A stretch of DNA of 64,000 nt from SKVR01 sp046291875 (GCA_046291875.1 JBKBSF010000020.1:22553-86552); one strand, 5' to 3'; positions 43,149 to 52,695 are shown, counted from the stretch's first letter. Notes: generated by a model not told the origin, from the sequence alone. Numbers and translations are program-made.

Positions 43149-44399
43149 TTACCTGAATATTAAACGGTCTTTTCCTCCAAAAGCATCGTAGGAAGATACT
43201 ATTACCTGCTCTCCCGGGGCAAGCCCTTCGAGCACTTCATAGTGGTGTATGTTTTGGCGTCCGATTCTGATTCTGCGCCTGGTAGCCTGCGAGCCCGTAG
43301 CGTCAACCACATAGATCCAGTTGCCTCCGGTTTCCTGGTAGAATCCTCCTCTGGGTATGATGATGGCATCGGCTACACCACTGAATTGCAGCCTCAGCTG
43401 AATGGTTTGCCCGCGTCTGAGCCCTTCCGGAACCTGATCGGCAAAGTGCAGATCGACTTCGAAAGCACCCGCTGTAATGTTGCTGTAAATTTTATGTATT
43501 TCCAGTTGAAAAGTACTTCCTCCATACTCAAACTGTGCCTGCTGTCCTACAAAGGTGCGATTTACATATCTTTCGTCGATGCGTGCCCTGAGCTTAAATC
43601 CATCCAGAACATCAATCTGCCCCAGGTTTTCACCGCTATGTTTGGTTTCGCCTCTTTCTGCATTAAACGAAGAGAGTTGTCCGCTGATGGGGGCGGTTAT
43701 GGTTAGGTTTTCCAGGTTACGGTTAAGCATTTCCAGGTTATCCTGCATCCGGTCGATGGACTCCCTGATCTGGATCATCTGGGTTTGGGTATACACAGAA
43801 TCGTGCTGCATAGCCCGATAGGCTATATCAAATCTTCTCCAGGCAATATTGTATTCCCTTTCGGCATTTTCATATTCCTCCAGTGAGATGTGTCCGGCCT
43901 GATAATAGGATCTTTTGCGGTTAAAATCTTTGGTGGCAATATCCTTCTGGTACTCCAGGTCGGCCATTTGTCTTTCCAGAACAAATTTATTTCTCTCCAG
44001 CCCCAGGCGGGTGTTTTGATAATTGTTGAGAACCTCCAGCAGGTTGTTCTCGCGGTACATGTAATCCATTTCTATGGAGGCGTTAGACAGCCTCAGAATG
44101 GGGTCTCCTTCCCGCACAAAGGCGCCATCGCGCACGTAAATCTCTTCCACCCGACCCCCGAAAACAGCGTCGATGTATATGGTTACGATAGGCTGTACAA
44201 CCCCATCAACCGGAATGAACTCCTGGAAACTGCCCTGCTGAACATTGGCAATGCTGATCTTGTCTTTATCTACATACAGCCTGCTACTTTTATCTCTCAG
44301 AAAAATCAGGTAGATAATGAAAAAGGCCAGCAGGGCTGCTCCTGCAAGGGAGGCAATTTTGCCAGTTGTCCATTTTTTCTTCTCAATAATGCGGTCCAT
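43149..44399 (-). CDS. MacA-like periplasmic adaptor (HlyD family)
   Basis: 416 residues: a cytoplasmic tail KKKWTTG, one membrane helix (LAGAALLAFFIIYLIFL, about 17-35), the first lipoyl half around GRVEEIYVRDGAFVREGDPI, a long coiled-coil hairpin (about 115-245), the second lipoyl half (NLTITAPISGQLSSF) and beta-barrel domains, ending with GLAPGEQVIVSSYDAFGG. It should link an inner membrane ABC permease to an outer membrane channel. The neighbouring ATPase fits, but neither the permease nor a TolC partner is beside it. The divergent gene is a histidine kinase, 307 bp away. Confidence 0.9.
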   Translation of the reverse strand: MDRIIEKKKWTTGKIASLAGAALLAFFIIYLIFLRDKSSRLYVDKDKISIANVQQGSFQEFIPVDGVVQPIVTIYIDAVFGGRVEEIYVRDGAFVREGDPILRLSNASIEMDYMYRENNLLEVLNNYQNTRLGLERNKFVLERQMADLEYQKDIATKDFNRKRSYYQAGHISLEEYENAEREYNIAWRRFDIAYRAMQHDSVYTQTQMIQIRESIDRMQDNLEMLNRNLENLTITAPISGQLSSFNAERGETKHSGENLGQIDVLDGFKLRARIDERYVNRTFVGQQAQFEYGGSTFQLEIHKIYSNITAGAFEVDLHFADQVPEGLRRGQTIQLRLQFSGVADAIIIPRGGFYQETGGNWIYVVDATGSQATRRRIRIGRQNIHHYEVLEGLAPGEQVIVSSYDAFGGKDRLIFR

Positions 44400-44706
44400 T
44401 TCTTTATTAGTTTGGGAGTGTAATCAGGGGTAAACGAACATTGTGCCAACCATCGCTATGTTCACTAAATCAGCAGTATATGAAATTACAAATGTTGTTG
44501 TCTTATTCGAATCGTTCGCTTTCGGACACTGTATGTATCAAAACAGAACAAGCCAAAATACAAGTATTTTTACCTGAGACGATATTCGTAATGTCCGCAA
44601 TCTTCATCCTATCTATTTATCTATTTTTGACACTGTCCAACTACACGCTTTTTCGAAGCATTGGGTTAATATCCGGGATTCTCAGCCCGTAAAATTATGT
44701 TTTTTT
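44400..44706. other. Divergent intergenic region between MacA-like adaptor and histidine kinase, about 307 bp
   Basis: AT-rich. It holds the plus-strand -7 element at 44622-44629 and, on the minus strand near 44445, TTGGCACAATGTTCGT, which looks like a sigma-54 -24 half with a poor -12 half. GTTCGCTTTCGGAC (about 44513-44526) is an imperfect palindrome that could be an operator. An 83-codon frame at 44441-44692 shows no family features and I consider it non-coding. Confidence 0.5.
44622..44629 (+). promoter_or_regulatory. -7 element TATTTTTG for the histidine kinase
   Basis: TATTTTTG on the plus strand about 78 bp before the GTG start at 44707. Confidence 0.45.
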
Positions 44707-47352
44707 GTGGAAGCGTTTCAAAATCATCTCTCCTATGACATCCTTTCCCGGTTAACCCGCGATATCTCGGTTAACTCTCCTGTGCAACTTGAGGCAAAAG
44801 TGCTCCAGTGTATGCAGGATTGTGCCCAGATGCTGGGAGCTGATCAGGCCTTCCTTTTAAGGAGAACCTCTGCCCGCAACCATAGCCTGGCGCTGGCTTA
44901 TTTGATTGACAATGAGCAGCAGCACCTGTTCCAGGCTGGATTTGGAGATCTCAATCTAAGCCACTATCGCTTGTGGGAGCGAATTCTAAAAAACAAGCGT
45001 ACTTTCCAGATAGCCGATGCCACGAATATCCCTGATAATTATCCTCTGGAGAAGCAGTTGTTTCTGACCTGCAATATCAGGGCGTTCCTTCAGGTGCCCG
45101 TAATGTATGCCGGAGAATGTAGTGGCTTTCTTGCGTTTTGCTGGAGTGAACCGGGCATACGATGGAGTAAAACACAGGTTGCCTTGCTTAAAGATGCAGG
45201 CGAGCTCTTAGGGCTTGTGCTTGAGAAGATTCAAACAGGTAAGGTTGGTGTGCCCCCGCCTGTGGTCAATCTTTCTAAGAGCAACCCTCCCCCCTCTTTA
45301 ATAGCTCACCAACCAGACATTGATTGTATTGCTCCGGTGCTGGAAGGTCTGGATTATGGAGTGGCGGTGTATGATCGGCACAGTGGGCAGATCCTGTTTG
45401 CCAATGAAAAGTTTGCGCAACTGCTAAGTTTCAACAAACGAAACAAGATAACTTCCGATGTGGTTTTTCGCTACTTCAGGGAAAATGGATATAAGATTAC
45501 AGATTTTTTCTCTCATTCTCAACCCCTGCAATCCAGGGAGTTTTCGCTTCATGTGGCAGGCAAGTATATCAGCGGCAGTATAAACCCTCTGGCTTCTGCT
45601 CCATTGCTGCTGATAAATCTTCACGATATCACCCCCATCACCCATTACGAGAAGAGCGAAAGGCAGCTCAATCGTCAGTTGCAGATCCTTTCCGAAACTG
45701 CCATACAGCTTATACAACCCCTTGAAGAGGACATCTATCAGTTTATTGGCAATGCAGCTGTTTCGTTGTTTCCGGGTGCCATCATCCTTGTAAACAGCTA
45801 CAATGCGCCGCAGGGTTTTCTGCAAACCCGCTTTGTTTCAGGGTTTGCCACACCCATTGATACCATTGCGCGCATGATGGGAAGTCATCCCCTAAACAAG
45901 AAGTACCCTCTCACCCCCCAAAGTGAGGTGTATAAGCACATTGCATCTAATTTTGTGTTTGAAATTCAGAATGGAATCTCAGAGCTTTCCCTGGGTGCAA
46001 TCCCTGCACCGTTGGCCAGAAAAATAGAACAATTGCTCAATGTAAAGAAGTTCTATGCCTGCGGACTCTTCTTCAATGAAAAGCTTTACGGTTCGCTCAC
46101 CCTTATGCTTCGACCAGATATGGTGGCCCATCCCTTTGTGATGGAAACATTTGCCCGCATGGTTTCCAGTGCTATGCGAAACAGGGAGATGAGTATTGAA
46201 TTGTATGAAAAAGAGCTTCTTTTTGCCAACCTGGTGAGGCAATCGCACGATGCCATAATAATAATGAGTGATGACGGAAAAATAACGGAGTTCAATGCCA
46301 GTGCAGAGGCCTTGTCGGGAATCAAGGCCCACGATGCCATAGGAAATCTGATTTGGGAAATAGAAACACGTTTGCAGTTCCGTCCCGATCATCTTGGGGT
46401 TAACGTGGAGTATTCCATGGAGAAACTCAAAAAAGGCTTTCTGAGACTTTTCGATCCGGTATGTGACGGAAACAAAAACTCAAGGGGCTTCATTGTGGAG
46501 GCTGCAGGAGGAAAGCGCAGGCATGTAACGGTATCCAACTTTGTGTTTCATGTGGGCGAAAGGCGCTATGTGTGCCGAATCAGCACCGACACTACTGCCG
46601 CCTTTGAAAAAAATGAACAGGAGAAGTTAAAGGAGATCCAAAATCGCATTGATCAGGCCAAAAGCCTGTTCCTTGATAATATGAGCCATGAAATGCGAAC
46701 CCCCCTCAGTGGTATTATTGGGATGACCGATCTGTTGATGCGGTCTGGGCTCAATCCAACCCAGCAGGAATTGCTCAATGTGGTAAAAGATTCATCCGAC
46801 AGCCTGCTTAAGCTCATAGGCAACATACATCAACTTTCTGTTATCGATGCCAAGGGGGTAGTGCTTAAAAATGAAGTCTTTACGCTAGACACACTCATGG
46901 AAGATACGGTAAATGTTTTTAAGGCCGCCGCTTTTCAAAAGAACATTGAACTTACATTTGTTTTGCCCGATGCAACCGCGATGCAACTCAGGGGTGATGC
47001 ATTGCGCCTGCAGCAAGTGCTTACCAACCTTATCGCCAATGCTGTAAAATTCACTCCCGAAGGAGGGAGTGTATGGATTGAAGTCACTGCCCAGCCCTGT
47101 AATCTGGGAGCAATGTGTCTGGAGATGAAAGTGGGCGACACAGGTATTGGCATTGCACCAGATCAGCTCCAGCTTCTGTTTAAAAGATTCTACCAGGTAG
47201 ATGATTCCTATACACGTGAGCATGATGGTGTTGGTATAGGTTTGGCCATCAGCAAAGAACTTATTGAGCTTATGGGAGGAGATATTTTTGTAGAGAGTGA
47301 AGCAGGAAAAGGCTCTGTATTCACCCTCCGCCTCTCTTTGCCCCTTGCCTAG
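44707..47352 (+). CDS. GAF/PAS sensor histidine kinase
   Basis: 881 residues without membrane segments, so probably cytoplasmic. Order: GAF domain (about 20-170), PAS (about 210-315, GLDYGVAVYDRHSGQILFAN), a second GAF-like region (about 340-480), PAS (about 510-625, QSHDAIIIMSDDGKITEFN), HisKA with the phosphorylated His661 in NMSHEMRTPLSG, and HATPase_c (N box LTNLIANAVKF, G1 box GDTGIGI, G2 GVGIGLAIS). It ends after the ATPase domain without a receiver, and no response regulator is nearby. The only possible start codon after the upstream stop at 44575 is GTG at 44707. Control of the divergent adaptor/ATPase genes is possible but unproven. Confidence 0.93.
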   Translation: MEAFQNHLSYDILSRLTRDISVNSPVQLEAKVLQCMQDCAQMLGADQAFLLRRTSARNHSLALAYLIDNEQQHLFQAGFGDLNLSHYRLWERILKNKRTFQIADATNIPDNYPLEKQLFLTCNIRAFLQVPVMYAGECSGFLAFCWSEPGIRWSKTQVALLKDAGELLGLVLEKIQTGKVGVPPPVVNLSKSNPPPSLIAHQPDIDCIAPVLEGLDYGVAVYDRHSGQILFANEKFAQLLSFNKRNKITSDVVFRYFRENGYKITDFFSHSQPLQSREFSLHVAGKYISGSINPLASAPLLLINLHDITPITHYEKSERQLNRQLQILSETAIQLIQPLEEDIYQFIGNAAVSLFPGAIILVNSYNAPQGFLQTRFVSGFATPIDTIARMMGSHPLNKKYPLTPQSEVYKHIASNFVFEIQNGISELSLGAIPAPLARKIEQLLNVKKFYACGLFFNEKLYGSLTLMLRPDMVAHPFVMETFARMVSSAMRNREMSIELYEKELLFANLVRQSHDAIIIMSDDGKITEFNASAEALSGIKAHDAIGNLIWEIETRLQFRPDHLGVNVEYSMEKLKKGFLRLFDPVCDGNKNSRGFIVEAAGGKRRHVTVSNFVFHVGERRYVCRISTDTTAAFEKNEQEKLKEIQNRIDQAKSLFLDNMSHEMRTPLSGIIGMTDLLMRSGLNPTQQELLNVVKDSSDSLLKLIGNIHQLSVIDAKGVVLKNEVFTLDTLMEDTVNVFKAAAFQKNIELTFVLPDATAMQLRGDALRLQQVLTNLIANAVKFTPEGGSVWIEVTAQPCNLGAMCLEMKVGDTGIGIAPDQLQLLFKRFYQVDDSYTREHDGVGIGLAISKELIELMGGDIFVESEAGKGSVFTLRLSLPLA

Positions 47353-47464
47353 CCCTTTCCTTTTAATATTCTGGATTTTTTTGGGTTTCGAAACCTTGCG
47401 GCATATTTTTTGTTAAAAGCCCATGGAATTTTTGCTCATACTCATCAGGGAATGTCCTATCGAG

Positions 47465-47472
47465 TATCTTTG
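47465..47472 (+). promoter_or_regulatory. -7 element TATCTTTG for the LpoB-like gene
   Basis: TATCTTTG on the plus strand, about 53 bp before the ATG at 47526. Confidence 0.6.
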
Positions 47473-47525
47473 AGCAAAGCTTTGATACGAAAAACCACAA
47501 TATCCATTATTTAATCTTGATAGTC

Positions 47526-48110
47526 ATGAAGAAAGTTTCGTTGTTAGTATTGTTGGCCACCGTAGTAGTGCTGGGTAGCTGCCAAAGAAGAACTGTAACA
47601 CGTATTGATACCCAAACTGCAGTAGACCTGAGTGGTCGCTGGAATGACACCGATTCGCGGCTGGTGGCCCAGGAAATGATCAATGATGTGTTGAACCGTC
47701 CCTGGCTGGCCCGATTTGAAAACCGCAACAATCGCCGGCCTGTGCTTATCGTGGCCGATGTAAGAAACCGGACACATGAGCATATCGATGCCGAAACTTT
47801 TATGAGGCACATGGAGCGCGAACTGCTCAACAGTGGTATGGTGCGCCTGGTGCAAGGACGCGAGTTTCGCGAGAGTATTCGCGAAGAGCGTGCCGATCAG
47901 CAGGAATTTGCTTCGCCCGAAACCATGAAACGTTGGCAGCGCGAACTGGGTGCCGACTATATGTTTACCGGAACCATCAACTCTATCGTTGACCAGCATG
48001 GCCGCCAAAGAGTAGTTTTCTACCAGGTAAATCTCGAACTTACCGATATGGAGACCAACGAAAAAGTCTGGATTGGAGAAAAGCAGATCCGTAAACTTAT
48101 CACCAACTAA
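47526..48110 (+). CDS. LpoB-like lipoprotein (penicillin-binding protein activator family)
   Basis: 194 residues from the ATG at 47526. The lipoprotein signal peptide ends in LGSC (Cys19). The mature part (QEMINDVLNRPWLARF, VLIVADVRNRTHEHID, ELGADYMFTGTI, DMETNEKVWIGE) matches the LpoB family, whose E. coli member is an outer-membrane lipoprotein that stimulates PBP1b. In Bacteroidota the role is not established. The next gene, 84 bp away, is a COG3014-like TPR lipoprotein; this pairing suggests a shared envelope task. Confidence 0.88.
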   Translation: MKKVSLLVLLATVVVLGSCQRRTVTRIDTQTAVDLSGRWNDTDSRLVAQEMINDVLNRPWLARFENRNNRRPVLIVADVRNRTHEHIDAETFMRHMERELLNSGMVRLVQGREFRESIREERADQQEFASPETMKRWQRELGADYMFTGTINSIVDQHGRQRVVFYQVNLELTDMETNEKVWIGEKQIRKLITN

Positions 48111-48194
48111 AATTTTTACTCTTGCCATACAGGTGTGTTTCTCCTGCCTGGGAGAGATACACCTGTAAGCATTGTTTAAGAGGTTCTGAATAGC

Positions 48195-49592
48195 ATGGGC
48201 AGACAAAAAGTATTCGTATTCGTATTCCTGGTGTTTATTACGCTTACCGGTTGCCGCACCTACTACCAGAAGCAGCAGCGGTTTAATGATTATTTTGCAA
48301 GTGGTCGTATCGATCAGGCAGCCCAGGTTCTTGCTTCAGACCGCAAAGGAGAGAGAAGGCGCACTCGTCTGCTTCATTTTATGAACATGGGGGTGGTGCA
48401 TCATCTGTTGGGAAATTATGCCCAAAGCAACCAGTACTTTGAAAGAGCCTATTTGCTGGGAGAAGATTTTCAAAGAAATCCTGCAGATATTGCCCTTTCT
48501 CTCATTACCAATCCGCGAATGACCGAATACCGTGGCGAGGATCACGAATTGCTGATGATCCATTATTACAAAGCCATGAATTTCATTCAACTGGGCGATC
48601 TTGATGCGGCTCTTGTTGAATGCCGCCGCCTCAACATCAAACTCAATGCCCTGGCCGACAGATTTCCCTCAGACAACAGGTACCGTCGCGATGCTTTTAT
48701 ACACAACCTGATGGGCATTATTTATGAGGCTGCCGGAGACCATAACAATGCGTTTATTGCCTATCGCAATGCCTATACAATCTACAAGGAAGACTTCAGC
48801 CGGTTGTTTGGACTGGAAGCTCCCCGTCAACTGAAGATTGACCTGCTCAATGCGGCCCACCGTGCCGGATTTCGTGACCAGGTTGATTTCTTTCAGCGCG
48901 AATTTGATATCCCGTTTACCCCGCCTGCTGCCAGCTCCAATGGAAATCTCGTGTTTTTTATGGCCAATGGACTGGGCCCTGTAAAAACGGAGTGGAGTAT
49001 AAATTTTACCATTGTAAGAGGTGCTGGAGGGCGCGTAGATTTTGTAAATGAGGACCTGGGACTTTCGTTCCCGTTTTTTGCCGGTAGCGGTGATGCTGCC
49101 ACCGGACAACTGGGCGATCTGCGTATTGTAAGAGTGGCTTTTCCCCGGTATGTAGAGCGAAGCCCGGTTTTCTCAGGAGCCCGGTTGCGGGTGGGCAGCC
49201 AATCCACCACCCTTGAAAAAGCACAAAACATCAATGCTATCGCATTCAGGTCGCTGCAGGATCGCATGATGCGCGAAATGGGAAGTGCCTTGCTCAGACT
49301 TGCCATTAAGCAGGCGTCAGAACAAATGGTTCGACGCAAAGACGAAAATGTTGGAGCCATCCTGAGTATACTCAATACGGTAACAGAGCAGGCCGACACA
49401 CGCAACTGGCAAACCCTGCCCCACAGTATCTTCTACACCCGGTTGAGCCTTCCTCCAGGCGAGCACCAATTGCAGCTGGAGCTGTTGCTGCCCAATCAAA
49501 ATACCGGAAGCACAAGGCTGATGCCTGTAAACATTCGCCCAAGGCAAACCTCCTTTGTAAATTATCATGTGCTGGATAGCCGGCGCCCCTGA
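48195..49592 (+). CDS. COG3014-like TPR lipoprotein
   Basis: 465 residues. The signal peptide ends in LTGC (Cys20). Residues about 28-230 form TPR-like helical repeats (MNMGVVHHLLGNYAQSNQYF, IHYYKAMNFIQLGDLDAAL, LMGIIYEAAGDHNNAF), and the C-terminal half is beta-rich (about 255-465). This arrangement is that of COG3014, an uncharacterised lipoprotein group that I associate with LpoB-type neighbours. It probably sits at the outer membrane, facing the periplasm. No catalytic motif is visible. Confidence 0.8.
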   Translation: MGRQKVFVFVFLVFITLTGCRTYYQKQQRFNDYFASGRIDQAAQVLASDRKGERRRTRLLHFMNMGVVHHLLGNYAQSNQYFERAYLLGEDFQRNPADIALSLITNPRMTEYRGEDHELLMIHYYKAMNFIQLGDLDAALVECRRLNIKLNALADRFPSDNRYRRDAFIHNLMGIIYEAAGDHNNAFIAYRNAYTIYKEDFSRLFGLEAPRQLKIDLLNAAHRAGFRDQVDFFQREFDIPFTPPAASSNGNLVFFMANGLGPVKTEWSINFTIVRGAGGRVDFVNEDLGLSFPFFAGSGDAATGQLGDLRIVRVAFPRYVERSPVFSGARLRVGSQSTTLEKAQNINAIAFRSLQDRMMREMGSALLRLAIKQASEQMVRRKDENVGAILSILNTVTEQADTRNWQTLPHSIFYTRLSLPPGEHQLQLELLLPNQNTGSTRLMPVNIRPRQTSFVNYHVLDSRRP

Positions 49593-49684
49593 TGTTACAG
49601 CTCATAAAACACGTAAACCTGCCTGTCACGGTCTCAGATTCATTTGCATTGCAAAAGGACTTCCCGTGGCCGCAGTTTGTTTTG

Positions 49685-49692
49685 TACCTTTG
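49685..49692 (+). promoter_or_regulatory. -7 element TACCTTTG that fixes the mazG start
   Basis: TACCTTTG on the plus strand ends 17 bp before the ATG at 49710. Transcription would start near 49699, so the upstream ATG at 49644 in the same frame cannot be used. Confidence 0.65.
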
Positions 49693-49709
49693 CACAAAAA
49701 CTACTTTTC

Positions 49710-50486
49710 ATGGAACATCCTGCCCAAAATGCTTTTGCTGAGCTACTGAAGATCATGGACGATCTGCGGGCCCAATGCCCCTGGGATAAAAAACAAACCC
49801 TTGAGAGCCTCAGGCATCTTACCATCGAAGAAACCTATGAACTGGCCGATGCTATCCTGGAAAACGATCTGGATGAGATCAGGAAGGAGCTTGGCGATCT
49901 GATGCTGCATATCGTATTTTATGCGAAAATAGGGCAGGAGCAGGGTGCCTTTGATATCAAAGATGTGCTGGAAGGGATCAATGAAAAGCTCATCAGACGT
50001 CATCCGCATATTTATGGAGATGTAAAGGCCGAGAACGATGAAGTGGTGAAGGAGAACTGGGAAAAGATCAAGCTCCGTGAGAAGGGCACAAAAACGGTTC
50101 TGGAAGGAGTGCCTGCCAGCTTACCCGCAATGGTAAAAGCCTACCGGATACAGGAAAAAGCCAGGGGGGTAGGCTTTGACTGGGAAAACCACCATCAGGT
50201 TTGGGATAAGGTTGCGGAGGAAATGCAGGAGCTCAAAAATGAGGTAGATGCAGGTGCCTCGCCTGAAAAAGTGGAGGAGGAATTTGGAGATCTGCTCTTT
50301 TCGCTGGTCAATTTTTCGCGGTTTATAAATGTGAACCCGGAAAACGCACTGGAGCGCACCAACAAAAAGTTTATCCGCCGGTTCAATTACCTTGAGCAGC
50401 AATCCAACGCAGCCAACAAGGATATGAAAAAAATGACCCTTGAGGAAATGGATGCTTTCTGGAACGAAGCAAAATCGAAAGAATGA
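49710..50486 (+). CDS. mazG: Nucleoside triphosphate pyrophosphohydrolase
   Basis: 258 residues from the ATG at 49710. The start follows the family pattern (FAELLKIMDDLRAQCPWDKKQ) and the promoter element at 49685. Two MazG halves are present: IEETYELADAI (metal-binding EExxE-type) with LGDLMLHIVFYA, and EEMQELKNEV with EEFGDLLFSLVNF. It hydrolyses NTPs to NMP and pyrophosphate, as a house-cleaning or stress enzyme. There is no toxin-antitoxin gene beside it. Confidence 0.97.
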   Translation: MEHPAQNAFAELLKIMDDLRAQCPWDKKQTLESLRHLTIEETYELADAILENDLDEIRKELGDLMLHIVFYAKIGQEQGAFDIKDVLEGINEKLIRRHPHIYGDVKAENDEVVKENWEKIKLREKGTKTVLEGVPASLPAMVKAYRIQEKARGVGFDWENHHQVWDKVAEEMQELKNEVDAGASPEKVEEEFGDLLFSLVNFSRFINVNPENALERTNKKFIRRFNYLEQQSNAANKDMKKMTLEEMDAFWNEAKSKE

Positions 50487-50553
50487 TGTAACAAATTAGG
50501 TTTTCTGTCGACTAACCTCGGGTAATGATAACTGTTTCATAAACCCGACTACA

Positions 50554-51327
50554 ATGATAGAGATCCATAATTTGTGCAAAGAGTTTCCGCTAGGAAAAAA
50601 ACAACGACAGGAATTGGGTGTCGACGACAAAAGCCTGAAAGTGCTCCATGATGTAAGCTTTACCTGCCAACCCGGCAGAGTGTTCAGTTTGCTGGGGCCC
50701 AATGGCGCTGGTAAAACCACTACCCTACGAATAATCGCCACCATTTTAAAGGCCACTTCGGGCACTGTAAAGGTATGTGGCATCGACCTGGGTGCAAACC
50801 CTGCTGCCGCCAGAGGCAAAATGGGATTTCTCACAGGCACAACAGGTCTGTACGAAAGACTTACTCCCAACGAAATGATTCGCTATTTCGGCAACCTCAA
50901 CGGAATGGCTGCTTCCCTGATTGAAGAAAGAAAAGATAAGCTTTTCTCTTTGCTCGACATGCAGGACTTTGCCAACAAACGCATAGGCAAACTCTCCACA
51001 GGTATGAGGCAAAAGGTTAACATCTGCCGCACCATGATCCACGATCCAGAGGTGGTGGTGTTCGATGAGCCCACCTCAGGGCTCGATGTGATTACCGCAA
51101 AAAACATCATTGAACTTATTCGCGATTGCAAAAACCAGGGCAAAACAGTAATATTCTCTTCTCATATCATGAGTGAGGTAGATCTGCTGTGCGATGATCT
51201 GGCCATTATTCACAATGGTTATATCCTTTTCAATGATACCATGGAGAACTTCCGCAAACAAATGCAGACCGATAATCTTACTGAAGAGTTTATCCGGATT
51301 GTTACCCAAAGTGAGCAACTGGTATAG
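50554..51327 (+). CDS. ABC-2 type transporter ATPase (NatA-like), pair 1
   Basis: 257 residues. Walker A GPNGAGKTT, signature LSTGMRQKV, Walker B VVVFDEPTSGLD, all complete. The short signature and the DEPTSGLD form are typical of NatA/DrrA-like ATPases that pair with ABC-2 permeases. The permease gene follows 98 bp downstream, so the two form an exporter; the NatAB system exports sodium in Bacillus, but the substrate here is not evident. Confidence 0.94.
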   Translation: MIEIHNLCKEFPLGKKQRQELGVDDKSLKVLHDVSFTCQPGRVFSLLGPNGAGKTTTLRIIATILKATSGTVKVCGIDLGANPAAARGKMGFLTGTTGLYERLTPNEMIRYFGNLNGMAASLIEERKDKLFSLLDMQDFANKRIGKLSTGMRQKVNICRTMIHDPEVVVFDEPTSGLDVITAKNIIELIRDCKNQGKTVIFSSHIMSEVDLLCDDLAIIHNGYILFNDTMENFRKQMQTDNLTEEFIRIVTQSEQLV

Positions 51328-51425
51328 GAAAGCCTTGTTTAAGGGGCACTGCCGTTGGGTGATGTTCTTTTATTAGCAGGCAAAGGTGTATTAGCCAAAT
51401 GATGTAAACCGAAAAACATTCAATT

Positions 51426-52613
51426 ATGATCAGGAATATTATCAATATTGTAAAAAAAGAAACCCTGGATACATTGCGCGACAAACGCACCATTATCATT
51501 ATGGTGCTGGTACCTGTACTGGTGTTTCCTGTTATTTTTATTGTAAGCAGCCGAGTACAGATGTCGGTTGCAGAGCGCGAGCAGGTTCGTACGCTGCGTA
51601 TTGGATTTGTAAGTGAAGATGCCAACAGCCCGCTGGCTGAATTTCTGCAGGCTCAGGAGCGTGTAGAGCTTGTACCCATGGATGATGCAGCCAATCTGGA
51701 GCAACTGATCCGTTCTGACAGCCTTCAGTTTGGTCTATATGTGCCTGCGGGGTTTGAGTGCGCTATTGCCAACATACAACCTGCCAACCTCAGGCTCTAC
51801 TTCTCCGGCACACGTATACAGGGAACCGGCAGGATAGACCGATTGCTGGAAGCCTATGAAACCATGATTGTGGAGCAAAGGCTGGCTGCCAAAGATCTTC
51901 AGCGTTCGTTTGTAAAGCCTTTTGAGAAGGAATCTGTAAATATTGCCACAGGTCAGGAGATGATTGGCAAACTGGCGGGTGGATTTCTACCCTATTTGTT
52001 TATCATTTTTTGCTTTACCGGGGCCATGTATCCGGCTATTGATCTCTTTACAGGCGAAAAGGAAAGACGCACCATGGAAACACTTCTCACTGCGCCCGTA
52101 TCGCGCATTGAAATTCTTACAGGCAAAATGGTGGTGGTAGCTCTTACAGGTCTTTCCTCTGCCATCCTGGCCATACTGGGGTTGTTTGTAGGCTTGCAGA
52201 TCTCTGCCGGGTTGCCGGATTTTATCATGTCGGTGGTAATGGGCATACTTACCTTCAGCTTTGTCGCTTACCTTTTGCTAATGCTTATTCCGCTCACCAT
52301 TTTCTTTGCAGGATTGCTTATACCACTCACCATTTATGCCAAAACCTTCAAAGAGGCCCAAAGTATTGTTACCCCTCTCACCTTTCTGGTAATCTTCCCT
52401 GCAGCCATTGCCATGATGCCCGGGCTGGAGTACAATGCTCTTACGGCTCTGATTCCGGTTGTAAACATTACACTGGCAACCAAGGAGATTATTGCGGGTA
52501 CCATCCATTTCCCCCATTATCTGATTACAGTGGGCTCACTGGTTGGCCTTGCCGCTATTTCCGTGGTATTTTGTGCCAGTTGGTTTGGCCGCGAAAGTAA
52601 TATTCTGAGATAA
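51426..52613 (+). CDS. ABC-2 type permease (NatB-like), pair 1
   Basis: 395 residues: an N-terminal helix (TIIIMVLVPVLVFPVIFIV, about 23-42), a large extracytoplasmic domain (about 43-180), and five or six membrane helices in the second half (from about 183), including the ABC-2 hallmark GEKERRTMETLLTAPVSR on the cytoplasmic side. It ends WFGRESNILR, like NatB proteins. It works with the ATPase encoded just upstream. A strong terminator follows at 52627-52674, separating pair 1 from pair 2. Confidence 0.93.
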   Translation: MIRNIINIVKKETLDTLRDKRTIIIMVLVPVLVFPVIFIVSSRVQMSVAEREQVRTLRIGFVSEDANSPLAEFLQAQERVELVPMDDAANLEQLIRSDSLQFGLYVPAGFECAIANIQPANLRLYFSGTRIQGTGRIDRLLEAYETMIVEQRLAAKDLQRSFVKPFEKESVNIATGQEMIGKLAGGFLPYLFIIFCFTGAMYPAIDLFTGEKERRTMETLLTAPVSRIEILTGKMVVVALTGLSSAILAILGLFVGLQISAGLPDFIMSVVMGILTFSFVAYLLLMLIPLTIFFAGLLIPLTIYAKTFKEAQSIVTPLTFLVIFPAAIAMMPGLEYNALTALIPVVNITLATKEIIAGTIHFPHYLITVGSLVGLAAISVVFCASWFGRESNILR

Positions 52614-52626
52614 TTTACACTTGTAG

Positions 52627-52674
52627 CCAGGGGGTGGGATTGCCTGGCAGGGTAATCTCACCCCCTGGTTTTTT
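52627..52674 (+). terminator. Terminator after ABC-2 pair 1
   Basis: CCAGGGGGTG (52627-52636) and CACCCCCTGG (52659-52668) form a 10-bp stem followed by six T residues (52669-52674). Confidence 0.92.
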
Positions 52675-52695
52675 ATGGAAAATCTGATGATTATG

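Noticed and set aside
44441..44692. 83-codon frame between the adaptor and histidine kinase genes
   Set aside because: AT-rich regulatory region; the frame has a single hydrophobic stretch but no signal, family or start signal, and overlaps the promoter element.
49644..49709. N-terminal extension of MazG from the upstream ATG at 49644
   Set aside because: The TACCTTTG promoter element (49685-49692) lies inside it, and family members begin near 49710.
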